Shown in pieces: positions 1-13,050 of a DNA stretch of 64,000 nucleotides. The DNA is from Solanum dulcamara. Its lineage: Eukaryota; Streptophyta; Magnoliopsida; Solanales; Solanaceae. The stretch is from positions 16,874,949-16,938,948 of the forward strand of contig NC_077244.1 of assembly GCF_947179165.1 (NCBI RefSeq), written 5' to 3'. The position numbers and the translations under genes were made by a program. Each line of letters opens with the position of its first letter. Position 1 is the first letter of the stretch. Under the pieces are notes generated by a model. That model was not told where the DNA came from, did no database searches, and saw only the letters and a list, made by a program, of their open reading frames with translations.

Positions 1-300
1 TAAGGAATAACAAGCGTGTAACTCATCTATGCCAAGAATGATATCAAAATCAACCATGTCTAACTCTACTTGGTTAACTAAGGTGATTTTCATAAATATA
101 GTGACTTGGAAAATTATGTATACTCGTTTATCTAGTACGGGTTCTCCAATAACAGTAAAAACTAAGAAGGGTTCTAATAAGACTTCAAGTTTGATATCGA
201 AATTCAATGAAATTCAGGGAGTCATGAAGGAAAGTGTGGTCCTAGATCTGGCAATGGATAAACATCAAACTAAAAGTCTCATAACATACCAGTGACTACA
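1..300 (-). pseudogene. Ty3/gypsy protease fragment (element F)
   Basis: The minus strand reads LEVLLEPFLVFTVIGEPVL and VELDMVDFDIILGIDELHA, both typical of the retropepsin region of plant Ty3/gypsy polyproteins and matched by the parallel regions at 9209-9619, 18499-18800 and 54179-54739. The active-site stretch is broken by frame changes and stops. It continues beyond the window. Confidence 0.65.
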
Positions 301-1474
301 TTAGAGGAATCCTTTTGATCTTGACGAGTCTGAAGAGAATAAAACTTATTCTATCGTTGTCCTCTACTAGTACTAGGTGAGGTACCATACTGAATCGGGC
401 GACCTATTGAAGTGTTAGGCTTCTCATGCCGAGCAACCTTGCCTTTACCTCTTGAAGAGGGACAATCCCTTAATCTATGACCTATCTTACCAAATCCAGA
501 ATAATTACAACAACATACCATACACTCTCCTAGGTGGTTCTTACAACACTTTTGACATATTTAGAATGTGTAACCACTAGTTACACTACTGTTAGACTTA
601 GAGCCTGGTGTCCTATCCTTGTTAACCTCTCCGAACTTAGGCACTAGAGAACTAGGAAAAGATGGGGCTAGGTCTAAATATTTTAGATAGAACTGAGAAT
701 TACTACAACCTAATGAATTCTGTTGAGAGTTGTCTATATTGTCTGTTCTATCCCTGTTGTTATCCCTAGCACTCTCCTTGAGCTTTTCCTCCTTAATCTA
801 TTTAGTATGAGCCATTAAGCAGTTCTACACTCTTTAACCACAGTCCTAGAAATACTACAGACAAACTTACTCATAAGGGCCCTAGAGTTGGCCACCATGG
901 TCAGAGCACACTTGGAAAGTTTAGTAATCATCAAAGAATACTCCTTCACCTTCATATTACCCTACTTCAAATTGATGAACTCTTAGACCTCAACTTTCCA
1001 CAACTCTAGTGGAAAGAAATTGTCTACAAAAGAAGCCTCAAACATGTCCCTATCAATTGGGCCTGCATCCTCAGCCCTGACATCCTTCCACTTCTTATAC
1101 TAAATCTAAGCCATTCCTTTTAACTAATAGGTGGATAAATCATCACTCTCAACTAGAGTGGAACCTATGATCTCAGTAATATTCTATATGCCCTCAATAA
1201 ACTCATGTGGATCTGAATCCACTTTCAAATCATGGAACTCTAAGGGGTTCATCAGAGTGAAGTCCTAGTTTCTTGTAACTGTTGTATTCCTATTTCGATT
1301 AACTGAGCCCACGACCTATTGATCAGCCTTAGCAGTAATGTCTTGTGATAGAACCTAAAAAGTAGCCATAAACTCATCCTGGGAGACTTGTTCAGCCAAA
1401 GGGTATGCTAAAGCTGGTGGTGCTTATTGCTCTTCATTTCTGTTCCTTCTAACGTAGGATCTTTTGGAAGTCAT
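301..1474 (-). pseudogene. Ty3/gypsy gag fragment (element F)
   Basis: Starts with MTSKRSYVRRNRNEEQ at 1474 on the minus strand, a gag-like beginning. It then reads with many stops through a capsid-like region and a degraded zinc-knuckle region near 470-560. No intact frame remains. Confidence 0.55.
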
Positions 1475-1674
1475 AATTCTATAATCATTTAGAGAATGAG
1501 TTTGAAGGAGATTATATAGAGTTGCACTCTATCACATAATATAGAGTACGAAAGAAGTTAAATATTTCTTAAAACATTTCATAGCCTCGTATTCATAGTT
1601 AAAGCACGCTCCAAACACATGACAGAATCTGATTAATGAGACTTTCAGATACCCAATGACATTTTAACCTAATT

Positions 1675-1685
1675 CTCTAATACTA
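1675..1685 (-). other. Degenerate primer-binding site (element F)
   Basis: The minus strand reads TAGTATTAGAG, two changes from TGGTATCAGAG, the initiator-Met tRNA-complementary PBS seen at 2406, 10948 and 58165. It abuts an LTR end (TGTCATGATCC) at 1690. Confidence 0.5.
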
Positions 1686-1689
1686 AGTT

Positions 1690-2400
1690 TGTCATGATCC
1701 AAAACTACTCTCTAATGCTACACAATTCTTAGAAGCACAAGTGACAATAAGCTAACCTTATGGTCTAGCATAACACTAAGAATCAACATAGTATAACTAA
1801 AGACAACTGAATGCGGAAACAAATTCTTAAAGTAGTCTATTAAAATGAAACAAAAAACATATGAATACCAAAGGTTGAGTCTAAATTGATTCTATAAAAC
1901 CGTCTACTCATATAAGGTGCTAGGACAAACCCCAAGCTAACTCCATCTGTCTAAACCCTCAAAGTAAAAAATTGAATAAAAAGATAAAAGTCATCCTCGA
2001 GTGATAAGGATCCACTAACAAGTTACTATGTTGATCATAAATCATACTAACCAAGACCTAAATGTTAAACTTGTCCACCTATATTATCAAACAATATAGG
2101 TAGAAAGTATGAAATGTGGTCAATACTTGAAATGTACTGAGTATGAAGAGTAATGGATCAAACACATGATAATTTAACATGCATAACTATAAAATATGGT
2201 GATGCGAGGACCAAGTAAGAAAGAGTGGATGACAAAGAAGTGATTTTAGAGGTCATTCGAAGAGAAAACACACAATAAAGAGTAAAAAATAGGGTTTGCT
2301 CAAAGTTCTCTATAGCCTCCTCAAGGTATGATATGGGCATTAACGCACTGATCCGCCTGACTACTAAGCATTTACTCTCATACTTGTAATGGAGGTCAAC
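1690..2400 (-). repeat. LTR piece of element F
   Basis: Begins TGTCATGATCC next to the PBS-like site and runs right until interrupted near 2400. It contains the phrase AATGTACTGAGTATGA, shared with other gypsy LTRs in the window. The open frame at 2158-2340 is not supported as a gene. Confidence 0.45.
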
Positions 2401-2405
2401 CTAGA

Positions 2406-2417
2406 GCTCTGATACCA
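2406..2417 (-). other. Primer-binding site (initiator Met tRNA type), element A1
   Basis: The minus strand reads TGGTATCAGAGC, a perfect match to the usual plant initiator-Met PBS. It lies five bases inside the LTR end at 2423. No matching internal region follows, so only this fragment of the element remains. Confidence 0.75.
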
Positions 2418-2422
2418 CATAT

Positions 2423-3558
2423 TATCACTCGATTTCCCAGGTCATGTGGAACCTACTCCAACTCACTGCTGGGTAAGCCTAACGCATAGCCTGGAGCTAG
2501 AAGCAACAGTATATCAAGTAGAAAAGAAATAAATAAAGAAGAAAATTATAATAATTATGAGAAAGAATAACTAACTTATCCAAAAAACCATCCCTAAGAT
2601 ATAGCATCAATTAATATTCGAGCATCTAATAAAAATCAGAATACAAGTTTTTTATTAATGCACAAATAAATACATAGTGTCTTTAAAGCACAGAAAAGAC
2701 TAGTCCTAATCCAAGTAGATGGAATTCAGCAACTCTAAATGTAAGGAGCTCACAGGATCTCTGAATCAAAAGATGTTCTGCACAAGTTGAATCACCGATA
2801 ATAAGCCGTACTATGATCTCCATGGTACATAAGTGTAATATGAATACCAAATGAATGGTACTATGCAGGCATAGGACAACTAACCTCCACAGATAAAGCA
2901 AGTATAAATAACATATAAATAAGGTATGTACAACATATGTAACCAAGTAGGAGCTAACATAAGGTAGAATAGGAAACAAGGGTGAATAGATAGAATATAT
3001 TGAGAAAAGAACCAGAGACAAGGAATGTGCCTAAAAGCGCAAGCCACAGCCTATTTATAAAAAGGAAGCACTATAGAAGTCAACAAATCAATAGAAAAAT
3101 ACCGATGATCAGTGCTAATCATATAATCATGTAAGCACTAATCCAACACAGCCTAGTAGGGAGTTCTAACAACAAATATAGAATAAGACCCCCTATTTAC
3201 CAACAACAAATGCAACATAAGAAAGGCACAATTATAATTAAATAATAAATAATCGAACGCCCATACTCCAGAAGGTACAAATAATAACAGTAATACCCCT
3301 ATCCCCCATAAATTGGAAGATCAAATAGCCACATGTATACTGGTGATAGGTGATGCATATCAATGCAAGTTCATAGTAAAAATAGGTAACATCATCAGTG
3401 GCTCTTAGAATTCATGAATAACCAAGTGTATGGATCCACCCCGGCCCTCGCCTGCTAGGTAGGAATTATGCAACTCTCTCAATTAGTACATTGAAACTCA
3501 TGGGCAGAGAGACACATAGGGGATACGAGAATTCCGTATGCACCATCTTGGCCCGAAC
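2423..3558 (-). repeat. LTR copy A1
   Basis: Homologous along most of its length, in the same orientation, to 60283-61454. Shared phrases include GACTAGTCCTAA, TACCAAATGAATGG and AAGCACTA. It is cut at 3558 by the start of another LTR (TGTAATACCC). Open frames here (2683-3021) lack any coding signature. Confidence 0.7.
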
Positions 3559-3949
3559 TGTAATACCCTCGGCATTTGAAGGTTGGAATATAATATAATA
3601 AGGTTAAACCTTACAAAAATGGCTTCGAAAGATTTTTAGGTCAAGTATATCAAAAGATAATTTTTTTTCAAAAATTGCACTTCTAGTAGGGTGCGCAAGA
3701 GGTCCGTATCCTCCCCCTTTACGCAATTTCTCACCAAGTCAATATCTAGACAAAATATTCATTTGCTCAAAATTGACTAGTCAGGGAACAAGTCCGCATC
3801 ACGGACCTAGGTATAATTTTTTGTCTGGATTCAATTTTTATATGGAGACACTTTAGATAGTTTCCTAACTATTAGTTAATGAATCTGAACGTTTTACGAC
3901 AAAATTCAATTTTATAAACTTCCCTAAATCCCTAATCTCATTCAACCTA
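3559..3949 (+). repeat. Element 2 5' LTR, block 1
   Basis: Begins TGTAATACCC, like the TGTAACATCCC start of the solo LTR at 55287, and aligns with its first roughly 390 bases (CAAAAGATA, TAAACTTCCCTAAATCCCTAAT). It is interrupted at 3950. Confidence 0.85.
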
Positions 3950-6019
3950 TGTCATGACCCAATGTAGGGCCTAGTCGTAACACGACGATCGAAATCCCGA
4001 AGGGCTCCAATCAATCCTCTTATACATATAATAAGCATACATAAGATAAAGTAAAAGCAGAAACATCATAATAGAGTCTAAACTATTAATAGTAAATGAA
4101 AAAATGTCACATGACAACATAGACTTGAAACATTTGTCCAACTATAGCCTCTACTCATGAATATAGGCGGGAGCTAAGACATGTCCCTAGCTCACCCTCC
4201 AAATAAAACATAACAAAAGTCTTTGAAATAATAACAACATCAATGACTAGTCCCCAATAAATGAGGAGTCACTACAAATATTGTCGGATAGAAAAGCTTA
4301 ACTAGCCACATGGACGAATATGATCTTCAACCTCAAACCCTACATTATGAGACAATGTAGGCAAAAAGTATGCATTAGTACGTTGGAATGTACTGAGTAT
4401 GAGGCAATGCAGTGCATAGAAAACCATGATTGTACAAATGACCATTTTAAATAGCATGATATGGGAAGTAGTAAAAATCATAAGTAGTCTTTCAGAAGGA
4501 CCAATGCATAATAAACCATATGAATATCATATAAAGTAAAATATAGGATTAGTCATTTTAAACATAAAAAAGACCATACATATGTGGGGTAAGAATCATA
4601 ACCGATAATAAAACTATGTGAGCTATAACATGAAATTCCAGTGTTGCCCCTACATCGGAGAAAATAGGAATCTACTTGCTAAGGTAGACTCTAATCCACT
4701 AGGCGGGTCATACATATGATATATGTGGATCCAATAGCTAGGCCATGAAGGCAACCTTTGGTGGCACGTAGTTATGAGACAAGAGAGTTTATATAAGAAA
4801 CCCGTATTTTGAGCCGCCACTTCAAGTCCACATTCAATGCAAAGTGAAATACCACAGAATACATACATAGCATAAAAATTATAATTTCATATATCATAGT
4901 CATTATCATATGTTTAAAATTATGGAGTAGCTCATTTTCATAACATACTTGTAATGTGAGATTTGTCCTTTCATCATTACAATCATACTTACATAAACAT
5001 AAGTGCAATGCGGGCATTGTCCTTTCTTCATTACAATTCATACATAATAGTTCATATCATAATTGAAATACATAATCATAATTCATACTTTGAAAATTCA
5101 TGACCATAGCTTGTACTTGAAATTAGGGTAAGACATGAATGCATGATCAATTGATTTGAAAATCTTGAAATTGACTTGAAAATATGCATGATCATAAATT
5201 TTATATCATCCTATACATAATTCATATAGATAATATCATTAGGAAGTATAATTGAAAATACCCATAATTTCCATCATGAACCCTAAAAATCAAAATAAGA
5301 GAATTCATGCAAAACTCATCAATTTAATGTAATAACCATCAATTTATATGAAAATAGAATCATGATCATACTTTGAATCATAATTCATGCAATTGGAATA
5401 GAAATCATAAAACCCATAAAATACCATACTTTAATTTGATAGAAAATTTGAGAAATTAATTTGCCTTCATGGATGAAAGGATCCATGAATCAATACCCAC
5501 ATACCTTAAGTGAGAACATCAATTAATTTGGAAGAACTTGACAGTTTTGATGGAGATCTTGAGTGAATTTACTTGAAATCTTCAATGGAGTCCTTGAAAG
5601 TCTTTTGTAGAGAGAAAAATATTTAAGTTGGTGAATTATAAAAGAATTCATATAATTAGAGGTTTAGGTTAATTTATAGAGTTTAATTAGGTCCTAAAAT
5701 CATCTAGATTCATTAGCTAACAATTTGGGAAAACTCTAAAACACCCCTACTAAAAGCTAATTTCGGCCACGAAAATCATCGCCAGGTCCGCGATGCGGAT
5801 TTGTTGCGTACCTTATTATTTTTTGCAATTTATTCGAAAATCTATCTTTTGATACATGGTTCCTAAAAATCCACCAAAACTATTCTCCTATGGGTTTTGA
5901 TGCCCTAATCGATATTCTGAACTCAGATTTTCCAAAAAGATTAAGGATGATGTGCTACTTGAGCGGCCTATTCCCAAGGCACTCTTAAGTCACTTATGAG
6001 CACTTTGAGGGATGTTACA
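3950..6019 (-). repeat. 3' LTR of element 1
   Basis: Plus-strand view TGTCATGACCC to GATGTTACA; minus-strand LTR TGTAACATCCC to GGGTCATGACA. It is collinear with 10961-13050. It contains an open frame pair (4650-5041) that is repeated in the other LTR and is not a gene. Confidence 0.9.
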
Positions 6020-6020
6020 A

Positions 6021-6033
6021 TATCTCCCCCTTG
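6021..6033 (-). other. Polypurine tract of element 1
   Basis: The minus strand reads AAGGGGGAGATA immediately before the 3' LTR, the expected site for plus-strand priming. Confidence 0.75.
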
Positions 6034-6261
6034 GAAACATTCTTCCTCAAATCAGATTCAACTAATATGGAAAGGACGATTAAAAAGAACTAACAACCCA
6101 ACATGATAATGAGGACACTTCGAAAAAATGCACAGAACATATAAACTTCATACTTAACATAAATCATAGTCTTTGAGAAAAATCATTTTCATTAATCATG
6201 CATGCATATGAATGACATAAGGAACTGAAACGTAGGAGTTTAATCGAGTTGATCATAAGCA

Positions 6262-7560
6262 ACTTAGTACCTTTAGGCTTGAGTGGAAGGAAAGAGATAC
6301 GGATAACTCTTCATCATGTCTGATTCCGCTTCCCACGTAGCACTCTCTACTTCACTTGCCGGTCTAAAATCTCAATTGGGACCTCCTCATTGGTAAAATT
6401 CACTTCAATGCTTACATTCTCCATTGGCACAATAGAATTTGGATCACCCACAAACTTCCTTAACATTGACACATGAAATATCGGATGGACCAAAGGCAAT
6501 TTAAGTGGCAAGTATAACTTATATGCTACTTTACCAATGCGCTTCAATATCCTCTAGGGTCCTATATATCTAGGGCTGAACTTCCCTTTCTTACCAAACT
6601 GTATTACCCCTTTTATAGGAGAAATCTTTAAATACACCATATCATCCACATTAAATTCAAGTTCTCTCCTTCTAGTGTCCGAAGACTTTTGATGACTTTG
6701 AGCCATTTCCAATCTTTATCTTATGAGCCTTACTTTCTCCATTGCATCAACTACCAAATCTAGACAAATCAATGCAATCTCACCTACTTCAAACCACTCC
6801 ACTGGAGACGTAGATCTTCTCCCGTACAAGGCTTCAAAAGAAGCCATTTGTATGCTAGAGTGATAACTATTATTGTAGGCAAACTCAATCAATGGCAAAT
6901 GGTTATCCAACTTCCTCTAAGATCAATCACACATTCCTTTAACATATCCTCCAAGGTTTGAATTGTTCTTTTGGCTTGTCCATCGATTTGAGGATGGAAA
7001 GCGGTACTTAGCTTGACTTTAGTACCAAGACCTTTTTCAAATGACTTCCAAAAATATGAACTAAATTGAGCACCTCTATCCAATATAATCGACAAAGGAA
7101 TACCATGAAGTTTCAGAAGTTCACAAATGTACAACTTAGCATAGTCTTCGGCAGCATAAGAAATCTTGACTGGTAGAAAATATGCCAATTTGGTCATTCG
7201 GCCCACGATGAACAAAATAGAATCATGTTGTCTTCTAGTATGAGGCAAACCCGTGAAAAATTCCATATTCACATCTTCCCACTTCCATGTAGGAATTTTT
7301 ATTTCTTGAGATAGACCTCCCGGCCTTTGATGCTCAACTTTCACTTGTTGACAATTAGGACACTTAGCCACAAACTCCGCTATGTCCTTCTTTATGCCAT
7401 TCCACCAATACACTTTCCTCAAGTAATTATACATCTTGGTGGATCTTGGATGAATTGAATAGCGAGAACTATGAGCTCATTCAATATCAACTCTCTTAAT
7501 CCATTAACATTTAGAACACACAAACGACCTTGGTAATGCAGTACCCCATTTTATCCTAGG
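6262..7560 (-). pseudogene. Integrase and C-terminal tail of element 1
   Basis: Shows the zinc-binding CPNCQQVK and core segments. The catalytic triad is damaged: the first Asp is Glu (NMEFF), the second Asp is kept (ILDRGAQF), and the usual Glu is Lys (QAKRTIQTLEDML). The C-terminal GKVAYKLYLPLKLPLVHPIF and EILDRQVK follow. A frame change then leads to SATWEAESDMMKSYPYLF, with most of the chromodomain-like core absent between them. Broken into several frames. Confidence 0.85.
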
Positions 7561-9205
7561 GAGAAAGCCTCAATGGATTTTTTGGAAACTAACTTCTTTA
7601 ATTTGACCAAAATTGAATCATCTCCTTGTTTGGCCTTAACATATGTCGTAAGACACGATTCTGAACCATTGTGTATAAGAACACTTGCACCATTAGAATC
7701 AACCAAACGCACACTTAAATGTGCCAATCTATGGACCTCTTTGACCAATTCCCTTTTACCTTCCTCAACATGTGCAACACTACCCATAGACAACCGACTA
7801 AGAGCATCGGATACCATATTTGCCTTACCTGGATGGTACAATATACTCATGTCATAGCCTTTTAGGATTTCAAGCTACCTCCTTTGCCTAAGGTTCTAGT
7901 CTTTTTGACTAAACACATAGTGCAGGATTTTGTGGTCGGTAAACATATCAACATGTACCCCATAAAGATAATGGGGCCAAATTTTTAATGCAAACACGAC
8001 CGCCGCATGTTCAAGATCATGGGTTGGATAGTTCCTTTCATTCACCTTAAGTTTTATAGAGGCATAGGCTATGACCTTACTGTGCTGCCTTAAGACACAA
8101 CCTAAGCCAGCACGCGAAGCATCACAATAAACAACAAACCTAGCTGAACCTTCAGGAAATGTCAAAATAGGAGCCGATGTAAGATGATCCTTTAATACTT
8201 GGAAACTTTTCTCCCATTCCAACGACCATTAGAATTTTACATTATTTTGTGTCAACTTAGTTTAAGGCGAAGAAATTAATGAGAACCCTTCAACAAACTT
8301 TTTGTAGTATCCGTCTAAGCCCAAAAAGCTTCTAATGTCCGAAGGAGATAATGGTCTAGGCCAATTCTTAACCGCCTCTATCTTCTTTGGATTTACTTTA
8401 ATCCCATCACCGGACAACACATGGCCAAAAATGCAACCTCCCTTAGCCAAAATTCCCACTTACTAAATTTTGGCGAATAATTGCTTTTCTCTCAATGTTT
8501 GAAACATAATCCTCAAGTAACCCATATGATATTCCTTATTTCGAGAATAAATCAAGATATCATCAATGAACACTACCATAAACATGTCCAAATATGGCTT
8601 GAAAATACAATTCATCAAATCCATGAATATAGCGGGAGAATTTGTCAAACCAAATGACATTACTACAAATTCAAAATAACCATACCTTGTCCGAAAAGCC
8701 ATTTTGGGAATATCACACTCCCTTACCCTCAATTGATGATAACCGGAATGTAGGTCAATCTTAGAAAAGTAGACTGCTCCTTGTAATTAATCAAATAAGT
8801 CATTTATCCTTGGAATTAGATATTTGTTCTTTATGGTGACCTTATTCAATTGTCGATAGTCTATACACATTCGGATGACCGATCCTTCTTCCTAAAACAT
8901 AATATGGGAGCAACCTATGGTGAAATATTTGGTCTTATAAAATCCTTGTCCAACAAATCATTCAATTGTTCCTTCAACTCCTTAAGTTCCGTCGGAGCCA
9001 TATGGTAAGGAGGAATAGAAATAGGTTGGGTATTAGGAAGGAGATCTATTCCAAAGTTAATTTCCCTTTTAGTAGTAATACCGGGCAAATCATCGGGAAA
9101 CACATCGAAGAACTCATTAACTATAGGTACCGACTCAAGAGTAGGAGTTTTGGAATCGATGTTCCTAACTCGCATAATGTGATAAATGCACTCTTTGGAA
9201 ATCAT
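7561..9205 (-). pseudogene. Reverse transcriptase and RNase H of element 1
   Basis: RT entry [17 protein letters not shown]; catalytic box [11 protein letters not shown] intact; [13 protein letters not shown]; then FLGLDGYYKKFVEGFS. RNase H shows [15 protein letters not shown] and [12 protein letters not shown] linker with YHPGKANMVSDALSR lies near 7790-7850. Frames break near 8230, 8460 and 8740-8910. Confidence 0.88.
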
Positions 9206-9640
9206 TTTTCAGACCTTAATACATGAGATGAATCGACCCTTAACCACTGAATCATTACCCTTCAATTCAAGAATAGGCTCATTAGGAAAGTGAAACTTAA
9301 CCACACGAGTCCTATAACATATATATGCGTAAGTTGCATGTAAACAATCCATACCAAGAATGATGTCAAAATCAGTCATATCAAGTTCAACAGGGTCACA
9401 TGGGATAACTCTGGGCAAGACCTATATGGGACAATTTCTATAAGTTCTCTTTGCTAATACCGAATCACCAATGGAAGTATAAACCAAAAAAGGTTCTATT
9501 AACACCTCGAACACATCAAATCTCATAGCAAAGTAAGGAGTAACAAAAGACAAGTTAGCACTCGGATCAAGCAATGCATAAACATCAAAGTTAAAGGCTC
9601 GTAACATACCCGTGGCCATATCGGGAGCCTCATCAACCTC
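9206..9640 (-). pseudogene. Protease of element 1
   Basis: VYALLDPSANLSFVTP holds the catalytic Asp, but the usual Gly of DPGA is Ser (DPSA). VELDMTDFDIILGMDCLHA follows. One frame break near 9420. Confidence 0.85.
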
Positions 9641-9765
9641 TTGCCTAGCTGAAGAGCATAAAATCGGTTGTTGTGTTAGCTACCCTTAGGTTGAGCTTGG
9701 GTACCTTGTTGCACTTGTCCTCATAGAGGGCGACCTTATCCACCCTTGTTGGAAACAAGAGGGCA

Positions 9766-10739
9766 CTAGAATATCTTATGGCCCATCTTAGCACATCCAT
9801 AGAAAGCACCCGTTCCCATCAAGCACTTTCTTCTATGATTCTTTCCACACTTTGCACACTTAGGAAAAGAAGGGTTACTAGAATTTACACCGCCTTCTTC
9901 TTGATCTTTAGGGTATGACACCCTATCTTTAGAAAACTTCTTCCCCGATATTTGGCTATGTTGAGAGCGTCCACTACTACTAATGGTCCTAGCATTGGAG
10001 AATGTACCTTTATACCAGGCCCTCTTAGAATCTCTCATCCTCATTTCCTTGAGCTTTTTTCCTTTAATTTGTTCTGCAAAAGTCATAAGACGAGATATAT
10101 CCATCTTCTGCACAATCATAGCAATGAGAAATTCCTTAGAAACCAATTCGGATAACCCCGATATAAATTTACTCATTCGGGCATGTGGATCGACAACCAT
10201 TGAAGGAGCGTACTTGGATAGCTTAGTAAACTTTAGGGAATAGTCCCTCATCCTCATATTGTCTTGTCGAAGATTTATGAACTCTGACACTTTAACCTTC
10301 CTCAACTCAAGAGGGAAAAAGTGATCAAGGAAAGCAAGTTTGAAAGCTTCCCATTCAATAGGACCTTTATCCACCCTCTCTAACTTCCATTGGGTGAAAC
10401 ATATTTGGGAAACACCTTTAAGTTGGTAAGCCGCCAACTTTTATTTTTCTTCAGAAGTCACCCCCATAATACATACTATCTTCTAGACCTCATCGATGAA
10501 ATTTTGAGGATCCTTATCAACTTTTGAGCCATAAAACTTTAGAGGATTCATTCGTTCAAAGTCCCTTACTCTCGAGGATAGAGTACGAGCATTGGGAAGA
10601 GTCACAACACCTTGGTTGGTCACCACTCAAGCTAGTATAGTAATAGCGGTTCAGAAAAAGACCATTGCCTTGAGGAACCAGGGGAGCTTGAGATTTATTA
10701 ACATTATTTCCACTTGTAAATGTGGTCTTCTTGGAGCCA
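9766..10739 (-). pseudogene. gag of element 1
   Basis: Starts near 10739 (MAPRRPHLQVE) and soon meets stops. It continues RVRDFERMNP and the long capsid frame from 10437 (AAYQLKGVSQICFTQWK, FINLRQDNMRMRDYSLKF), ending with the knuckle CAKCGKNHRRKC near 9830. Confidence 0.85.
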
Positions 10740-10946
10740 TCTTTCCAAAAATCACAAAGAAAGATCATTAGGGAAAAGAAGTCTTACGGTAAACTCTATA
10801 GCACGACATGGATCATGAAAGAAGTGAGAGTTCCTAAAATACCTCACTGCCTCCTACTCATAACTGTGGCACGCTTTACACCCATGAATAAGACTATACT
10901 TGACGCGGCATGTTGGACACCCTAGGACACTTGAAAAACCTGATTC

Positions 10947-10957
10947 ACTGATACCAA
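10947..10957 (-). other. Primer-binding site of element 1
   Basis: The minus strand reads TTGGTATCAGT, three bases from the LTR end at 10961, close to the initiator-Met PBS. Confidence 0.65.
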
Positions 10958-10960
10958 GTT

Positions 10961-13050
10961 TGTCATGACTCGACCTAGGGTCGAATCGTAACATGGCGAT
11001 CGAAACCCCAAAGGTCTCCAACCAAGCCTCTTTTACATATCATAAGAATACAGAAGGTAAAGTAAAAGCGGAAATATTGTAAGAGAGTCTAAATCATAAA
11101 TAGTAAATGAAGAAATATCACATGACAACATAGACTTGAAACATTTGTCCAACTATATGCCTCTACTCATGAATATGGGCGGGGCTAATATATGTCCCTA
11201 GCTCACCCTCAAAATAAAACATAACAAAGTCTTTGAAATAATAACCAACTCGATGACTAGTCGCCGATAAATGAGGACTCACCGCAAACACCATCGGATA
11301 GAAAAGCTTAACTAGCCATATGGACAAATACGATCTTCAACCTCAACCCCTACATTATGAGAAAACATAGGCAAAAAGTATGCATTACTACGTTGGAATG
11401 TACTAAGTATGAGGCTATGCAATGCATAGAAAACCATGATTATACAAATGACCATTATAAATAACATGATAGGGGAAGTAGTAAGAATCATAACTAGTCT
11501 TTAAAAAGGATCAATGCATAATAAACCATATGAATATAATATAAAGTAAAAGATAAGATTAGTCATTTTAAACATAAAAAGGACCATATATATGTGGGTT
11601 AGGAGACATAACCGACAATAAAACCATGCGAGCTATAACATGAAATTCTAACGTTACCCCTACATCAGAGAAAAGAGGAATTTACTTTCCAAGGTAGACT
11701 CTACCCCGCTAGTTGGGTCATACATATGCTATATGTGGATCCAATAGCTAGGCCATAAAGGCAACCTATGGTGGCATATAGTTATGAGACAAGAGACTTT
11801 ATATACGGACCCCGTATTTTGAGCCCCCGCCTCAAGTCCACATTCAATGCTAAGTGAAATCCCACAGAATACATACACAGCATAGAAATCATAATTTCAT
11901 ATATCATAGTCATTATCATAGGATTGCAATCATGGAGTAGCTCATTTTCATAACATACTTGTAATGTGGGATTGGTCATTTCATCATTACAATCATACTT
12001 ACATAAACATAAGTGCAATGTGGGCATTGTCCTTCCTTATTACAAGTCATACATAATATTTCATATCATAATTGAAATACATAATCATAATTCATACTTT
12101 GAAAATTCATGACCATAGCTTGTACTTAAAATTAGGGTAAGACATGAATGCATGATCAATTGATTTGAAAATCATGAAATTGACTTGAAAATATGTAATA
12201 TAATAAATTTTATATCATCCCATACATAATTCATAAAGATAAGATCATTAGGAAGTATAATTGAAAATACTGATAATTTTCATCAAGAATCCTAGAAATC
12301 AAAATAGGAAAATTAATGAAAAACTCTTCAATTTAATGCAATAACCATCAATTTATATCAAAATAGAATCATGATCATACTTTGAATCATAATTCATGCA
12401 ATTGGAATAGAGATCATAATACCCATAAATACCATACTTTAATTTGATAGAAAACTTAAAACATTGATTGGGTTTCATGGATGAAAGGATCCATGAATCA
12501 AGACCCATATACCTTAAGTGAGAAAACTAATTAATTTGGAATAACTTGAGAGTTTTGATGGAGAGCTTGAGTGAATTTACTTGAAATCTTCAATGGAGTC
12601 CTTGAGAGTCTTTTGTACAGAGAGAAATATTTGAGTAGATGAATTATAAAAGAATGAATAAAATTAGAGGTTTAGGTTAATTTATAGAGTTGAATTAGTT
12701 CCTAAAAATGTCTAAGTGCATTAGCTAACAATTTGGGAAAACTCTAAAATGCCCTTATTAAAAACTAATTTATGCCACGAAAATCATCGCTAGGTCCGCG
12801 ACGCAGAGGCGAGCAAGTCCGCGATGCGGACTTGTCGCGCACCTTAATGTTTTGTGAAATTCTTTTGAAAATCTATCTTTTGATACATGGTTCCTAAAAA
12901 TCTACCGAAACTTTTCTCTCGTGGGTTTTGACCCCCTGATCGATATTCTGAACTCGGATTTTTCAAAAAGATTAAGTATGATGCGTTACTTGAGCGGCCT
13001 ATTCTCAAAGCATTCTTAAGGCACTTATGAGCATTTTGAGTGATGTTACA
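10961..13050 (-). repeat. 5' LTR of element 1
   Basis: Plus-strand view TGTCATGACTC to GATGTTACA, collinear with 3950-6019. A GC-rich unit TCCGCGATGCGGACTTG lies near 12810-12835. Confidence 0.9.

Larger units (their letters stand above)
1..2400 (-). mobile_element. Ty3/gypsy remnant F (gag, protease start, PBS, LTR piece), cut by window edge
   Basis: Reading the minus strand: an LTR piece (about 2400-1690), a primer-binding-site-like sequence (1685-1675), gag from 1474, and protease running off the left edge. Every coding part carries stops or frame breaks. The order LTR-PBS-gag-protease is as expected for Ty3/gypsy elements. Confidence 0.65.
3950..13050 (-). mobile_element. Complete Ty3/gypsy element 1 (9.1 kb), inactive
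   Basis: Minus orientation: 5' LTR 13050-10961, PBS, gag, protease, RT, RNase H, integrase, PPT, 3' LTR 6019-3950. The LTRs are 2070 and 2090 bp and by eye differ at about one site in ten, so insertion is old. All ORFs carry frameshifts or stops. It is inserted in the LTR of element 2. The flanking 5 bases (accta and tttta) do not match, so no clean target duplication is visible. Confidence 0.88.

Noticed and set aside
3945..3949. accta as a target duplication of element 1
   Set aside because: The corresponding right flank is tttta; only the last base agrees.
4650..5041. Open frames with a near copy at 11782-12027
   Set aside because: The two copies are simply the two LTRs of one retrotransposon. 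Similarity reflects LTR duplication, not a gene family.
7573..9226. Plus-strand open frames over pol of element 1
   Set aside because: Antisense shadows of RT, RNase H and protease.
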